The notes below the pieces were generated by a model. The model was not told the DNA's origin. It saw nothing but the letters and a program-made list of their open reading frames with translations, and did not search any database. DNA of 64,000 bases from JBFWYO01 sp050186335 (GTDB lineage Bacteria > Pseudomonadota > Alphaproteobacteria > Bin65). The position numbers and the translations under genes were made by a program. The stretch lies in contig JBFWYO010000003.1 of NCBI GenBank assembly GCA_050186335.1, forward strand, positions 50,770 to 114,769, given 5' to 3'. This document shows positions 44,631-52,456 of this stretch, piece after piece; the first letter of the stretch is position 1, and each line of letters opens with the position of its first letter.

Positions 44631-45797
44631 ATGGCGAAGACGAACTCCAGTTGGCGGATTGCCCTGGCCGGGGCGGCAGCGCTGGCCTCGGCGCTCGGGA
44701 TCGGCCGGTTCGCGCTGACGCCGATCCTGCCCGGCATGCAGGACGCGGCCGGCATCGGCGACGCCACCGCCGGGCTGATCGCCGGCGCCAACAATCTCGG
44801 CTACATGATCGGCGCCCTGGCCGCGCTGGCGGTGCCGGCGCGGATGCGGCCGGCGTCGCTGCGGCTGTGCCTTGTGCTTGGCGCCGTGTGCGCGCTGGCC
44901 ATGGCATTGGCGGCAAACTGGTATCTGTGGGCGGGATTTCGCTTCATTGCCGGCCTGGCCAGTGCGGGCGCCATGGTGTTCGGCGCCTCGCTGGTGATCG
45001 ATGCGCTGCGCCGCACCGGGCGGCCGAACCTGATCGGCGTGCATTTCGGCGGCGTCGGAATCGGCATCGCGTTGACCGGCGCGTTCGTCTGGGCGCTGTC
45101 GTCGGTCGGCGATTGGCGCATCGAATGGCTGACGCTGGGCGCCGTGGCGCTGCTGGCGGCACTTTACGATTGGCGCGGCATCGCCGGCGACGACGCCGGC
45201 GCCGGACCGCACGCCGCCACGGCGCAACATTTCGCGCGACGCCGGTTCGCGTTTCTGACCGTGGCCTATTTTTGCGAGGGGCTGGGGTACAGCGTGACGG
45301 TGACGTTCATCGTGGTTTGGCTCAAACGGCTACTGCCCGGGCCGGACGGATTGCTGGCGTGGATCGTGCTCGGGCTTGCGGCGGCCGCGTCGCCGATCCT
45401 GTGGTCGCTGGCGGGCGCCAGATGGAGCGCGCAGCGTGCGCTGCTCGCCGCCTATCTGCTGCAGGCGATCGGCATTGTGCTGCCGCTGGCCGGCACGCTG
45501 CCGGCGACGTTGATCGGCGCCGTGCTGTTCGGCGGCACGTTCGTCGCGATTACCGGTCTGGCCTTGAGCGCCGGCGCGGGATTGCTGCCGCCGGTGCGCA
45601 GCGCCGCGGTCTTGACCTTCGCTTTCGGCGTCGGCCAGACGCTCGGCCCGATCGCCGCCGGCTACGCGGCGACGGTCAGCGGCGGCTTCGCGCTGCCGCT
45701 GATCGGCGCGGCCGGTTTTGTCCTGCTGGGCGCGGCATCGCTGCTGCCGTTCGTCCTGAGCGGCCCGGCGCGGCCGGCGTCCCCGACATCGAACTGA
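44631..45797 (+). CDS. MFS exporter, YbfB/YjiJ family
   Basis: 388 aa with about 12 hydrophobic segments and no signal peptide. The family opening is ALASALGIGRFALTPILPGMQ, followed by GLIAGANNLGYMIGALAA and LVIDALRRTGRPNLIGVHFGGVGIGIALTG. YbfB/YjiJ members are single-gene efflux-type permeases of unknown substrate. The cytoplasmic loop between helices 6 and 7 is about residues 180-210 (AGDDAGAGPHAATAQHFARRR). It is divergent from the epimerase-like gene and convergent with leuA. Confidence 0.85.
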   Translation: MAKTNSSWRIALAGAAALASALGIGRFALTPILPGMQDAAGIGDATAGLIAGANNLGYMIGALAALAVPARMRPASLRLCLVLGAVCALAMALAANWYLWAGFRFIAGLASAGAMVFGASLVIDALRRTGRPNLIGVHFGGVGIGIALTGAFVWALSSVGDWRIEWLTLGAVALLAALYDWRGIAGDDAGAGPHAATAQHFARRRFAFLTVAYFCEGLGYSVTVTFIVVWLKRLLPGPDGLLAWIVLGLAAAASPILWSLAGARWSAQRALLAAYLLQAIGIVLPLAGTLPATLIGAVLFGGTFVAITGLALSAGAGLLPPVRSAAVLTFAFGVGQTLGPIAAGYAATVSGGFALPLIGAAGFVLLGAASLLPFVLSGPARPASPTSN

Positions 45798-45881
45798 AAG
45801 TCGAGCGCAGCCGGCGAATCGAAAGGCACCGGAGCGTGTCCGACGACGCCCCGGTGCGAAGGTAATCGCGATATCGACGCG

Positions 45882-47561
45882 CTATCCGTTCAGCGAGCGG
45901 TTGACCGCGCTGGTCACCGCCTTGAGCGAGGCGGCGACGATGTTGGCGTCCATGCCGACACCCCACAGCGTGCGTCCGTCGCCGGTGACCGCTTCGACGT
46001 AGGCGACGGCGGAGGCATCGGCGCCCGAGCCGGTGGCGTGCTGGGAGAAATTCTGCACGCGGATGTCGGCGCCGCAATTCTTCGCCAGTGCGTCGACGTA
46101 GGCGGCGATCGGGCCGTTGCCGACGCCGCTGATCTTGCGCGCCTTGCCGTGCTCCAGGACCGACGCCTCGATGATGCGCTGCGCCGGGTTCTTCGGGTCC
46201 GGCAACGTGGTGTGACCGGTGAATTCGATCGGCTTCTGCGCATCCAGGTAGGTTTCGCGGAAGCTCGACCAGATCGATTTCGGCGTGATCTCCTTGCCGG
46301 ATTCGTCGGTGATCTTCTGGATCACCTTGCTGAATTCGACCTGCAGGCCGCGCGGCAGATCCAGGCCGTAATCGGCCTTCAGCAGATAGGCGACGCCGCC
46401 TTTGCCGGACTGGCTGTTGATCCGGATGATCGCCTCGTAGGTGCGCCCCAGATCCGCCGGATCGATCGGCAGATACGGCACTTCCCAGACTTTGCTGTTG
46501 CTGGTCTTGAGCGCGTCGAGACCTTTTTTAATTGCATCCTGGTGCGAGCCGGAGAACGCGGTGAACACCAGGTCGCCGCCGTACGGATGGCGCGGGTGCA
46601 CCGGCAGCTGGTTGCAGTATTCGGTGATCTGGCGCACCTCGTCGATGTTGGAAAAATCCAGATTCGGCGCGATGCCCTGGCTGAACATGTTGAGCGCCAA
46701 CGTCACCACGCACACGTTGCCGGTGCGCTCGCCGTTGCCGAACAAGGTGCCTTCGATGCGGTCGGCCCCCGCCATGACGCCCAGTTCGGCGGCGGCGACG
46801 CCGGTGCCGCGATCGTTGTGCGGATGCAGGCTGAGCACGAAACTGTCGCGATACTTGAAGTTGCGGTGGCACCATTCGATCTGGTCGGCATAGACGTTGG
46901 CCGAGGCCATTTCGACCGTCGCCGGCAGATTGAAGATCATTTTTTTCTTCGGCGTGGGTTCGTAGACCTCCGCCACCGCGGCACAGATGTCGCGCGCGAA
47001 ATCCAACTCGGTGCCGGTGAAGCTTTCGGGCGAGTATTCGTAGATTATGTCCGTGCCCTGCATGCCGGCGGCGAGCTTCTTGCACAATTGCGCGCCCTTG
47101 ACCGCGATATCGACGATTCCGCTGCGCTCCAGGCCGAACACCACGCGGCGCTGCAAGGTGGAAGTCGAATTGTACAGATGCACGATGGCGCGGTGCACGC
47201 CGCGCAAGGATTCATAGGTGCGTTCGATCAGTTCCGGGCGCGCCTGGGTGAGCACCTGGATGGTCACGTCCTGCGGAATCAGCTTGTTCTCGATCAGATG
47301 GCGGACGAAATCGAAATCGGTCTGCGAGGCGGCCGGGAAGCCGACCTCGATTTCCTTGAAGCCCAAGCGCACCAGCAAATCGAACATGCGCGACTTTCGG
47401 TCGCTGTCCATCGGCTCGATCAGCGCCTGGTTGCCGTCGCGCAGATCGACGCTGCACCAGATCGGCGGCTTGGCGATGACCTGGTTCGGCCATCGTCGAT
47501 CGGGCAACGCGATCGGCTGGAACGGGACGTATTTTTTTGTCGGATCGATTTTGACGTTCAT
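45882..47561 (-). CDS. leuA: 2-Isopropylmalate synthase, long LeuA type
   Basis: First committed enzyme of leucine synthesis: acetyl-CoA plus 2-ketoisovalerate. 559 aa; DLRDGNQALIEPMDSDRK contains the catalytic acid/metal region, HPHNDRGTGVAAAELG the metal His pair, and the C-terminal regulatory domain (from about residue 430) includes HATGSGADASAVAYVEA. The length and opening identify the longer type-2 LeuA. ATG 47561 is preceded by CGGAGAG six bases upstream. The long untranslated leader suggests control by attenuation. Confidence 0.95.
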   Translation of the reverse strand: MNVKIDPTKKYVPFQPIALPDRRWPNQVIAKPPIWCSVDLRDGNQALIEPMDSDRKSRMFDLLVRLGFKEIEVGFPAASQTDFDFVRHLIENKLIPQDVTIQVLTQARPELIERTYESLRGVHRAIVHLYNSTSTLQRRVVFGLERSGIVDIAVKGAQLCKKLAAGMQGTDIIYEYSPESFTGTELDFARDICAAVAEVYEPTPKKKMIFNLPATVEMASANVYADQIEWCHRNFKYRDSFVLSLHPHNDRGTGVAAAELGVMAGADRIEGTLFGNGERTGNVCVVTLALNMFSQGIAPNLDFSNIDEVRQITEYCNQLPVHPRHPYGGDLVFTAFSGSHQDAIKKGLDALKTSNSKVWEVPYLPIDPADLGRTYEAIIRINSQSGKGGVAYLLKADYGLDLPRGLQVEFSKVIQKITDESGKEITPKSIWSSFRETYLDAQKPIEFTGHTTLPDPKNPAQRIIEASVLEHGKARKISGVGNGPIAAYVDALAKNCGADIRVQNFSQHATGSGADASAVAYVEAVTGDGRTLWGVGMDANIVAASLKAVTSAVNRSLNG

Positions 47562-47625
47562 GAAACTCTCCGAAGCTGCGAACGCGCGGGGCGCGTGAAA
47601 ATTGACAATAATTCAGTGCGGCCAG

Positions 47626-47660
47626 GGCCGCCCGTGATGCGCCGTTCAGCGCGGGCGGCC
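47626..47660 (-). terminator. Attenuator-like hairpin upstream of leuA
   Basis: A stem of nine perfect pairs (GGCCGCCCG and CGGGCGGCC, 47626-47634 with 47652-47660) with a 17-base loop lies in the leuA leader. The stop of the second leader peptide (47646-47648) is in the loop. No strong U-tract follows, so termination is weak by sequence alone. The Leu codons lie just 7 bases upstream of the 5' arm, so a ribosome stalled there would block folding. Confidence 0.6.
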
Positions 47661-47744
47661 GGTTGTAAGTCGCAGCAGAAGCGGCGCGGACGCGATGGAA
47701 GCGGCGCCGGGGTAAACGGATTTATCGGATCGGTGGGGGGTCAT
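47646..47744 (-). CDS. Leu-rich leader peptide of leuA, proximal
   Basis: 32 codons, ATG 47744 to TGA 47646, ending PLLLRLTTGRPR. The CTT CTG CTG CGA CTT run (47667-47681) puts four Leu codons in five. The stop lies in the loop of the adjacent hairpin, the layout of ribosome-mediated attenuation: scarce Leu-tRNA stalls translation before the hairpin can form. No clear ribosome site precedes the ATG, so initiation may be weak or at another codon. Confidence 0.6.
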   Translation of the reverse strand: MTPHRSDKSVYPGAASIASAPLLLRLTTGRPR

Positions 47745-47813
47745 GATCGGCAATCGCTGCGTGAGGGACTTCGCTTGGGCCGCGCGGCGCGCGCGCAACC
47801 GGAACCAGTGCCG

Positions 47814-47867
47814 TTAAAGGCACAGGGTGGTAAGTCGCAGCGACAGTCGTTCACGTAGGGCGATCAT
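47814..47867 (-). CDS. Possible second Leu-rich leader peptide of leuA, distal
   Basis: 17 codons, MIALRERLSLRLTTLCL then TAA, with six Leu codons. It shares LRLTT and 12 identical bases (GCTGCGACTTAC) with the proximal leader 150 bases downstream. A small stem GTGCC/GGCAC overlaps its end. GAGG lies one base before the ATG, which is too close for a normal ribosome site. It could be the true first leader, or a relic of duplication. Confidence 0.45.
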   Translation of the reverse strand: MIALRERLSLRLTTLCL

Positions 47868-48148
47868 GCCTCGAACATGGAGATGCGCAACCCGAGCGTC
47901 AAGCCGAAATCGCCGTCCGGCCGCCGCCGCGGCGGCCCGGGGCAATGCCGAACGCGCCGCACGGGGGGTTCGCGACCGGCGTCGATCATCGGATGAAAAT
48001 TCAAATAAATCAAAGACTTGCCGATGCGAAAAGCTGAATGGCGCATGAACGCGGCGCTCAGGGTCGGTTCAGCAGGATCGTGCAAAAAAATGGCCCATCG
48101 ACACAGTCCGCGACACGAAACGGGACTAGCAAACGAAAGGAGCTGAAT

Positions 48149-48445
48149 ATGATCAGCACATTCAAAGGCCTCATCGGCGGTGCCGTCCTGGCGCTAGGCA
48201 CCGTGCTCGGAACCACCGCGGGAACCACGCAGCAGGCGCAAGCCGCCAGCATCAATATTCATGTTCCCGGCCTCGGGATCCATATCGGCCGCGGCTACGG
48301 CTATCATTACCAGCCGCATTATCGGCCGTACTATCGGCCCTACTACGCGCCATACGGATACCGGCCGTACTACTCGGCGCCGCGTTATTGTGGCCCGCGC
48401 ACGGTATGGAACGGCTGGCGCTACATCACCGTCTACGGCTGCTGA
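48149..48445 (+). CDS. Small exported Tyr/Pro-rich protein, family 1
   Basis: 98 aa from ATG 48149, with AAAGGAGC seven bases upstream. A signal peptide (about 1-32, ending AQA) is followed by a mature part that starts ASINIHVPGLGIHIG, then a run of HYRPYYRPYYAPYGYRPYY, and ends YCGPRTVWNGWRYITVYGC. The C-terminal motif C-x4-RxVWNGxxYx5C is shared with the gene at 49711. I do not know a function; the composition suggests a small periplasmic or surface protein with one disulfide. Confidence 0.75.
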   Translation: MISTFKGLIGGAVLALGTVLGTTAGTTQQAQAASINIHVPGLGIHIGRGYGYHYQPHYRPYYRPYYAPYGYRPYYSAPRYCGPRTVWNGWRYITVYGC

Positions 48446-48488
48446 TCGGATATCCGCCGGGTAACCGCGGACAGCAGCCGCCGCACGG

Positions 48489-48520
48489 AAAAACGGCCGA
48501 TCGCAAGATCGGCCGTTTTT
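48489..48520. terminator. Bidirectional Rho-independent terminator
   Basis: A perfect 14-bp stem (AAAAACGGCCGATC with GATCGGCCGTTTTT) and a GCAA loop. It has T-runs on both strands and serves the exported gene on the left and the leftward gene on the right. Confidence 0.92.
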
Positions 48521-48545
48521 GTTGCGCCCGCCACATGGCGCGCGA

Positions 48546-49001
48546 TCAGCGCGACCAGTTTTCCAGTCCGATGGTCGCGCCGTTGTTGGGCGACCATTGG
48601 CCCTCCCACTGGCCTTGCGGGTTCGGCACATAGACCGCAATGCCGCCGGTATAGGCGACCGAGAAAACGCCATTGAACAGAATCCCGTGGCCGACGATCT
48701 GCTGATTGCCGACCACCCAGACGACCCGATAGGTCTGCCCCAGTTGCGTGACGCTGACCGTGCCCTGGTAGCGCTTGCTCGGCTCGCCCGGATTGCTGCC
48801 GAGCACTTTCCACTGGCCGACCGGTGCGGCGGTATTGGGCCGCAGCGGAAAGCTCGGCGGCGGCGTCGCCGGCTGGGTCGGCGAGATTTCCTGCGCCGGC
48901 GCGGATTGCTGCGCGATCAGCTGTTGCGACGACGCGGGCGATATGCCGCTGGCGACCAAGGCCGCCCAACATGCCAGCACGACGATCCGGAATCTGCGCA
49001 C
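48546..49001 (-). CDS. Exported protein, paralogue of 49054-49461
   Basis: 151 aa if started at GTG 49001, with AGAGGA nine bases upstream and a clean signal peptide (RRFRIVVLACWAALVASG, to PASS). ATG 49031 adds ten residues without a ribosome site. The mature domain reads QWKVLGSN, GTVSVTQLGQTYRVVWVV, GHGILFNGVFSVAY, PNPQGQWEGQW and GLENWSR. The same sequence of motifs occurs in the neighbour at 49054. I do not recognise the domain with confidence; the pattern of alternating strands suggests a small beta-barrel. Confidence 0.72.
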   Translation of the reverse strand: MRRFRIVVLACWAALVASGISPASSQQLIAQQSAPAQEISPTQPATPPPSFPLRPNTAAPVGQWKVLGSNPGEPSKRYQGTVSVTQLGQTYRVVWVVGNQQIVGHGILFNGVFSVAYTGGIAVYVPNPQGQWEGQWSPNNGATIGLENWSR

Positions 49002-49053
49002 GGCGGAATATCCTCTATCTTGTTTCGGCATCGGCGCGTCCGCGCGTGGACAT

Positions 49054-49461
49054 TTATTTCGACCAGGTTTCGAAGCCGGAATACGGCTCGCTCAGATGGT
49101 ACCACTTGACGGCGAACGTGCCGTTCGGCTGCGGCCGGGCGACGACCAGCCCCTGATTGTAGCCGGCCACGAAATTGCCGTCGGCTAGTTGGCCGACGCC
49201 GGTGATTTCGGCGAACGGCGCATAGCCGCCGCGCGTGGCCTTGACCGTTTCGACCTTCCAGGTGACGCGGAACACATTGGCGGTCGGCGTTATCTCGACC
49301 GTGCCCTTGAAATGATACGTGCCGTCGTCGCTCTGCCCAGCGACCTTCCAGACGCCGGCCACCTGCCCGGCGGTCAGCGGCTTGGCGGTTTGCGCCGACG
49401 CCCCCGTGACCAGCGCGCCCAGCAACAGCAGCAGGATTCCGACCGAACGCGGCAGGCGCAT
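49054..49461 (-). CDS. Exported protein, paralogue of 48546-49001
   Basis: 135 aa with signal peptide LPRSVGILLLLLGALVTGASA. The mature domain repeats its neighbour: GVWKVAGQSDD, FKGTVEITPTANVFRVTWKV, GNFVAGYNQGLVVARPQPNG, and ends FETWSK (compare LENWSR). The pair is tandem and leftward, 52 bases apart, so probably from one gene. Function unknown; a periplasmic location is inferred from the signal. Confidence 0.75.
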   Translation of the reverse strand: MRLPRSVGILLLLLGALVTGASAQTAKPLTAGQVAGVWKVAGQSDDGTYHFKGTVEITPTANVFRVTWKVETVKATRGGYAPFAEITGVGQLADGNFVAGYNQGLVVARPQPNGTFAVKWYHLSEPYSGFETWSK

Positions 49462-49710
49462 GGTTCAACCCCAGGAGTAAACGCGGCCGACGCGGCCGCG
49501 CCGCACTTTAGGGCCGGAACCGGCCGGTTGACCATCCGTGCCGCAAGCCGCCGCCGGCCTCGATTCCGGGCCCGCGGGCCGGGTTGCGGACGCGGCTTGC
49601 TGAACCCCACATGAACGGCGCCATCAGCCCCGGTTCAGCGGCGCCCTGGCATAAGCGGGAACATCAATCCCCGCTATGACGTTTCATGGGGAAGCACAAA
49701 GGAGACGGAC

Positions 49711-50055
49711 ATGGCCATCAAACTTCGCACCTGGATCGCCGGCGCCGCCGTGGCGGCCGGCGCGAGCCTCGCCGCTGCTGCCCCGGCAAGCGCGTTCCAT
49801 TTCTGCCACCTGCCGTGGCACCCGCTGTACAACGCCAACATCTGCGGCAACCACCAAGCCTATCAGCCGCCGGTGCACCAGAACTACGAGTACCAGCCGC
49901 CGCCGGCGCAGTACCAGCCGTACTATCAGCCGCAGTATCAGCCGCAGTATCGGCAGCCGCGGTACCAGTCGAACTACTACCAGTCCAACTGCCAGGTCAC
50001 GCGGCGCGTTTGGAACGGCTACGCCTACGAGCTTCGCACCTTCAATCGCTGCTAA
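49711..50055 (+). CDS. Small exported Tyr/Pro/Gln-rich protein, family 1
   Basis: 114 aa with AAAGGAG seven bases before ATG 49711. The signal peptide ends PASA (28). The mature region has YQPPVHQNYEYQPPPAQYQPYY and short YQPQ repeats, and closes NCQVTRRVWNGYAYELRTFNRC. The C-terminal C-x4-RRVWNGxxYx6C matches the gene at 48149. There are four Cys in the mature part. Function unknown; an envelope or secreted role is inferred. Confidence 0.75.
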   Translation: MAIKLRTWIAGAAVAAGASLAAAAPASAFHFCHLPWHPLYNANICGNHQAYQPPVHQNYEYQPPPAQYQPYYQPQYQPQYRQPRYQSNYYQSNCQVTRRVWNGYAYELRTFNRC

Positions 50056-50136
50056 AGCCCACCGCGTCTGATCGTACGGCTCGCTCGCGCGCCCGCGGAA
50101 ACCGCTCGGCCGAGCCGTCGACGAAAAGCGCGCCAA

Positions 50137-50175
50137 ACGACGGCCGGTCCCACGGGACCGGCCGTCGTCGTTTTT
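50137..50175 (+). terminator. Rho-independent terminator
   Basis: A 14-bp stem ACGACGGCCGGTCC with GGACCGGCCGTCGT and a CACG loop, followed by CGTTTTT. It ends the 49711-50055 gene and stands before the convergent prfC. Confidence 0.9.
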
Positions 50176-50258
50176 GCGCGTGGCGACTGTTCGCCGCGCA
50201 GTAACAAGTGCGCGCGGGCAAATGCCGGACGGATCGGCGCGGCCGCAGGCGCGGCGGG

Positions 50259-51860
50259 TTACGCCGCCTTGTGTTCCTGCTCGCGCGTCTTGAGGAACTT
50301 GACGTCCGGCCATTCCTTTTCCGCGTTGTCGAGATGCCAGGCGTTGCGCGCCAGGAACACCACGCGGCCGGTATGGTCTTCGGCGATCGCCGCACCGTTG
50401 GCGTCGGCGAACTTCTTGAGCGCGGCCGGGTTGGGCGCATCGATCCAGCGCGCCGCGTGCACGGCGGTCGGCTCGAACTTGACCGGCACGTCGTATTCGG
50501 TGCGGATGCGGTCGGCCAGCACATCGAACTGCAAGGCACCGACCACGCCGACGATCCAGTCCGTGCCGGTGCGCGAGCGCAGCACGCTGGCGGCACCCTC
50601 TTCCGCGAGCTGCTGCAATGCGCGGCCCAGATGCTTGGCGCGCAGCGGGTCTTCCGGCCGCACTCTTTGAAGAAGTTCCGGCGCAAAACTCGGGATGCCG
50701 GTGAATTTGAGCGCTTCGCCCTCGGTCAAACTGTCGCCGATCGCGAGGTTGCCGTGGTTGGGAATGCCGAGAATATCGCCGGCATAGGCGTCGTCGACCA
50801 GCTCGCGATCCTGCGCCAGGAACATCAGCGGGTTATGAATCGTCAGCCATTTGCCGCTGCGCGCGTGCAGCAGCTTCATGCCGCGTTTGAAGTGGCCCGA
50901 GCACAGGCGGACGAACGCCACGCGGTCGCGGTGCCGCGGATCCATGTTGGCCTGGATCTTGAACACGAACGCCGTGACCTTGTCCTCGGCCGGATCGACC
51001 TTGCGCGTGGCGGTCGGCTGCGGGCGCGGCGGCGGCGCGATTTCGGCGATGCCTTCCAAAAGCTCGCGCACGCCGAAATTGTTGACCGCGCTGCCGAAGA
51101 ACACCGGCGTCAGATGGCCTTCGCGATAGGCCTGCAGATCGAAAGCGGGGCACAGCGCGCGCGCCATCGACGCTTGTTCGCGCAGCTCGGCGGCGACATT
51201 CGCCGACAGCAATTCGTCGAGCTTCGGATCGTCGAGCCCTTCGACCTGGCCGATTTCGCCGCCGATGCGGGACTTGTCGGCGCGATCCATCAGGATCAGC
51301 CGATCGCGCCACAGATCGTAGCAACCGCGGAATTTCTGCCCCATGCCGATCGGCCACGAGGCGGGTGTGACGCTGAGCGCCAGGCGCTGTTCGATCTCGT
51401 CCATCAAATCGAGCGGTTCGCGGCCTTCGCGGTCCATCTTGTTGATGAAGGTGATGATCGGCACGTCGCGCAGGCGGCAGACTTCAAAAAGCTTGAGCGT
51501 GCGTTCTTCGATGCCCTTGGCGGCGTCGATCACCATCACCGCCGAATCGACGGCGGTCAGAACTCTATAAGTGTCTTCGCTGAAATCCTCGTGGCCCGGC
51601 GTGTCCAAAAGGTTGAACGTGCGGCCGGCATAGTCGAACGTCATCACCGAGGCGGTGACCGAGATGCCGCGTTCCTTTTCCACCTTCATCCAGTCCGAGC
51701 GCGCGCGCCGCTGCTCGCCGCGCGCCTTGACCGCGCCGGCCAACTGGATGGCGCCGCCGAACAGCAGCAGCTTTTCGGTCAGCGTGGTTTTGCCGGCGTC
51801 GGGATGCGAGATGATCGCGAACGTGCGCCGCCGGGCGACGGGGGCAGGAAGATCGGTCAT
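50259..51860 (-). CDS. prfC: Peptide chain release factor 3 (RF3)
   Basis: Translational GTPase that removes RF1/RF2 from the ribosome. 533 aa from ATG 51860 (MTDLPAPVARRRTFAII). G1 is SHPDAGKTTLTE, G3 is DTPGHEDFSEDTYR, and G4 is NKMDREGR. Two upstream Met codons (51887 and 51929) are in frame but would add a tail foreign to the family. The extra in-frame segment makes them possible, though less likely. Confidence 0.94.
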   Translation of the reverse strand: MTDLPAPVARRRTFAIISHPDAGKTTLTEKLLLFGGAIQLAGAVKARGEQRRARSDWMKVEKERGISVTASVMTFDYAGRTFNLLDTPGHEDFSEDTYRVLTAVDSAVMVIDAAKGIEERTLKLFEVCRLRDVPIITFINKMDREGREPLDLMDEIEQRLALSVTPASWPIGMGQKFRGCYDLWRDRLILMDRADKSRIGGEIGQVEGLDDPKLDELLSANVAAELREQASMARALCPAFDLQAYREGHLTPVFFGSAVNNFGVRELLEGIAEIAPPPRPQPTATRKVDPAEDKVTAFVFKIQANMDPRHRDRVAFVRLCSGHFKRGMKLLHARSGKWLTIHNPLMFLAQDRELVDDAYAGDILGIPNHGNLAIGDSLTEGEALKFTGIPSFAPELLQRVRPEDPLRAKHLGRALQQLAEEGAASVLRSRTGTDWIVGVVGALQFDVLADRIRTEYDVPVKFEPTAVHAARWIDAPNPAALKKFADANGAAIAEDHTGRVVFLARNAWHLDNAEKEWPDVKFLKTREQEHKAA

Positions 51861-51973
51861 GGCCTGGGCATTGGATGCGCGGGACATATAGGACGTGGGT
51901 TGCCCTACGTCTACAGCTTCATCCATCATGATCGGCGCGCGCGAAGCGGCGGCGCGGCGAAAAGGAGAAGGCC

Positions 51974-52426
51974 ATGAAGATCGACGGCGGCTGCCATTGC
52001 GGCGGCATCCGATATGAGGCGGAAATCGACCCGGCCAAGGTCGTCATCTGCCATTGCACCGACTGCCAGACGCTGTCGGGTTCGGCGTTCCGCATGGTCG
52101 CACAGACCCTTCCCGGCAGCTTCCGGCTGCTGGCCGGCGCGCTCAAGGTCTACGTCAAGACGGGCGAGAGCGGCAACCAGCGCCAGCAAACCTTCTGCCC
52201 GGATTGCGGCACGCCGATCTACTCCGCCCCCATTTCCTTTGGCGTCGGCGACGACGCCACGGTGGTCGGGTTGCGTGTCGGCAGCGTTCGGCAGCGCGAC
52301 CAGCTTATCCCGAGCGATCAATACTGGTTCCGCTCGTCGCAGGCGTGGCTGCCGGCATTGCCGACGATAAAGAAGCAAGACAAGCAGCCGGTGTTCGATC
52401 CGAAGGGCGCCTTCGGCGACTCCTGA
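51974..52426 (+). CDS. GFA-domain zinc protein (CENP-V/Gfa type)
   Basis: 150 aa with the glutathione-dependent formaldehyde-activating fold. The zinc and glutathione cysteines lie in GGCHCGGIRYEA, CHCTDC and FCPDCGTPIYS. AAAGGAGAAGG precedes ATG 51974. Family members bind zinc, and few have a known reaction; formaldehyde handling is not established for this one. It is divergent from prfC by about 110 bases. Confidence 0.9.
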   Translation: MKIDGGCHCGGIRYEAEIDPAKVVICHCTDCQTLSGSAFRMVAQTLPGSFRLLAGALKVYVKTGESGNQRQQTFCPDCGTPIYSAPISFGVGDDATVVGLRVGSVRQRDQLIPSDQYWFRSSQAWLPALPTIKKQDKQPVFDPKGAFGDS

Positions 52427-52456
52427 AGCAAGCGAAACTCGAGACCCGCCGACCGA

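Noticed and set aside
48038..48148. An earlier in-frame Met for the small exported protein at 48149
   Set aside because: It would bury the signal peptide after 37 charged residues, and the strong ribosome site is at 48149.
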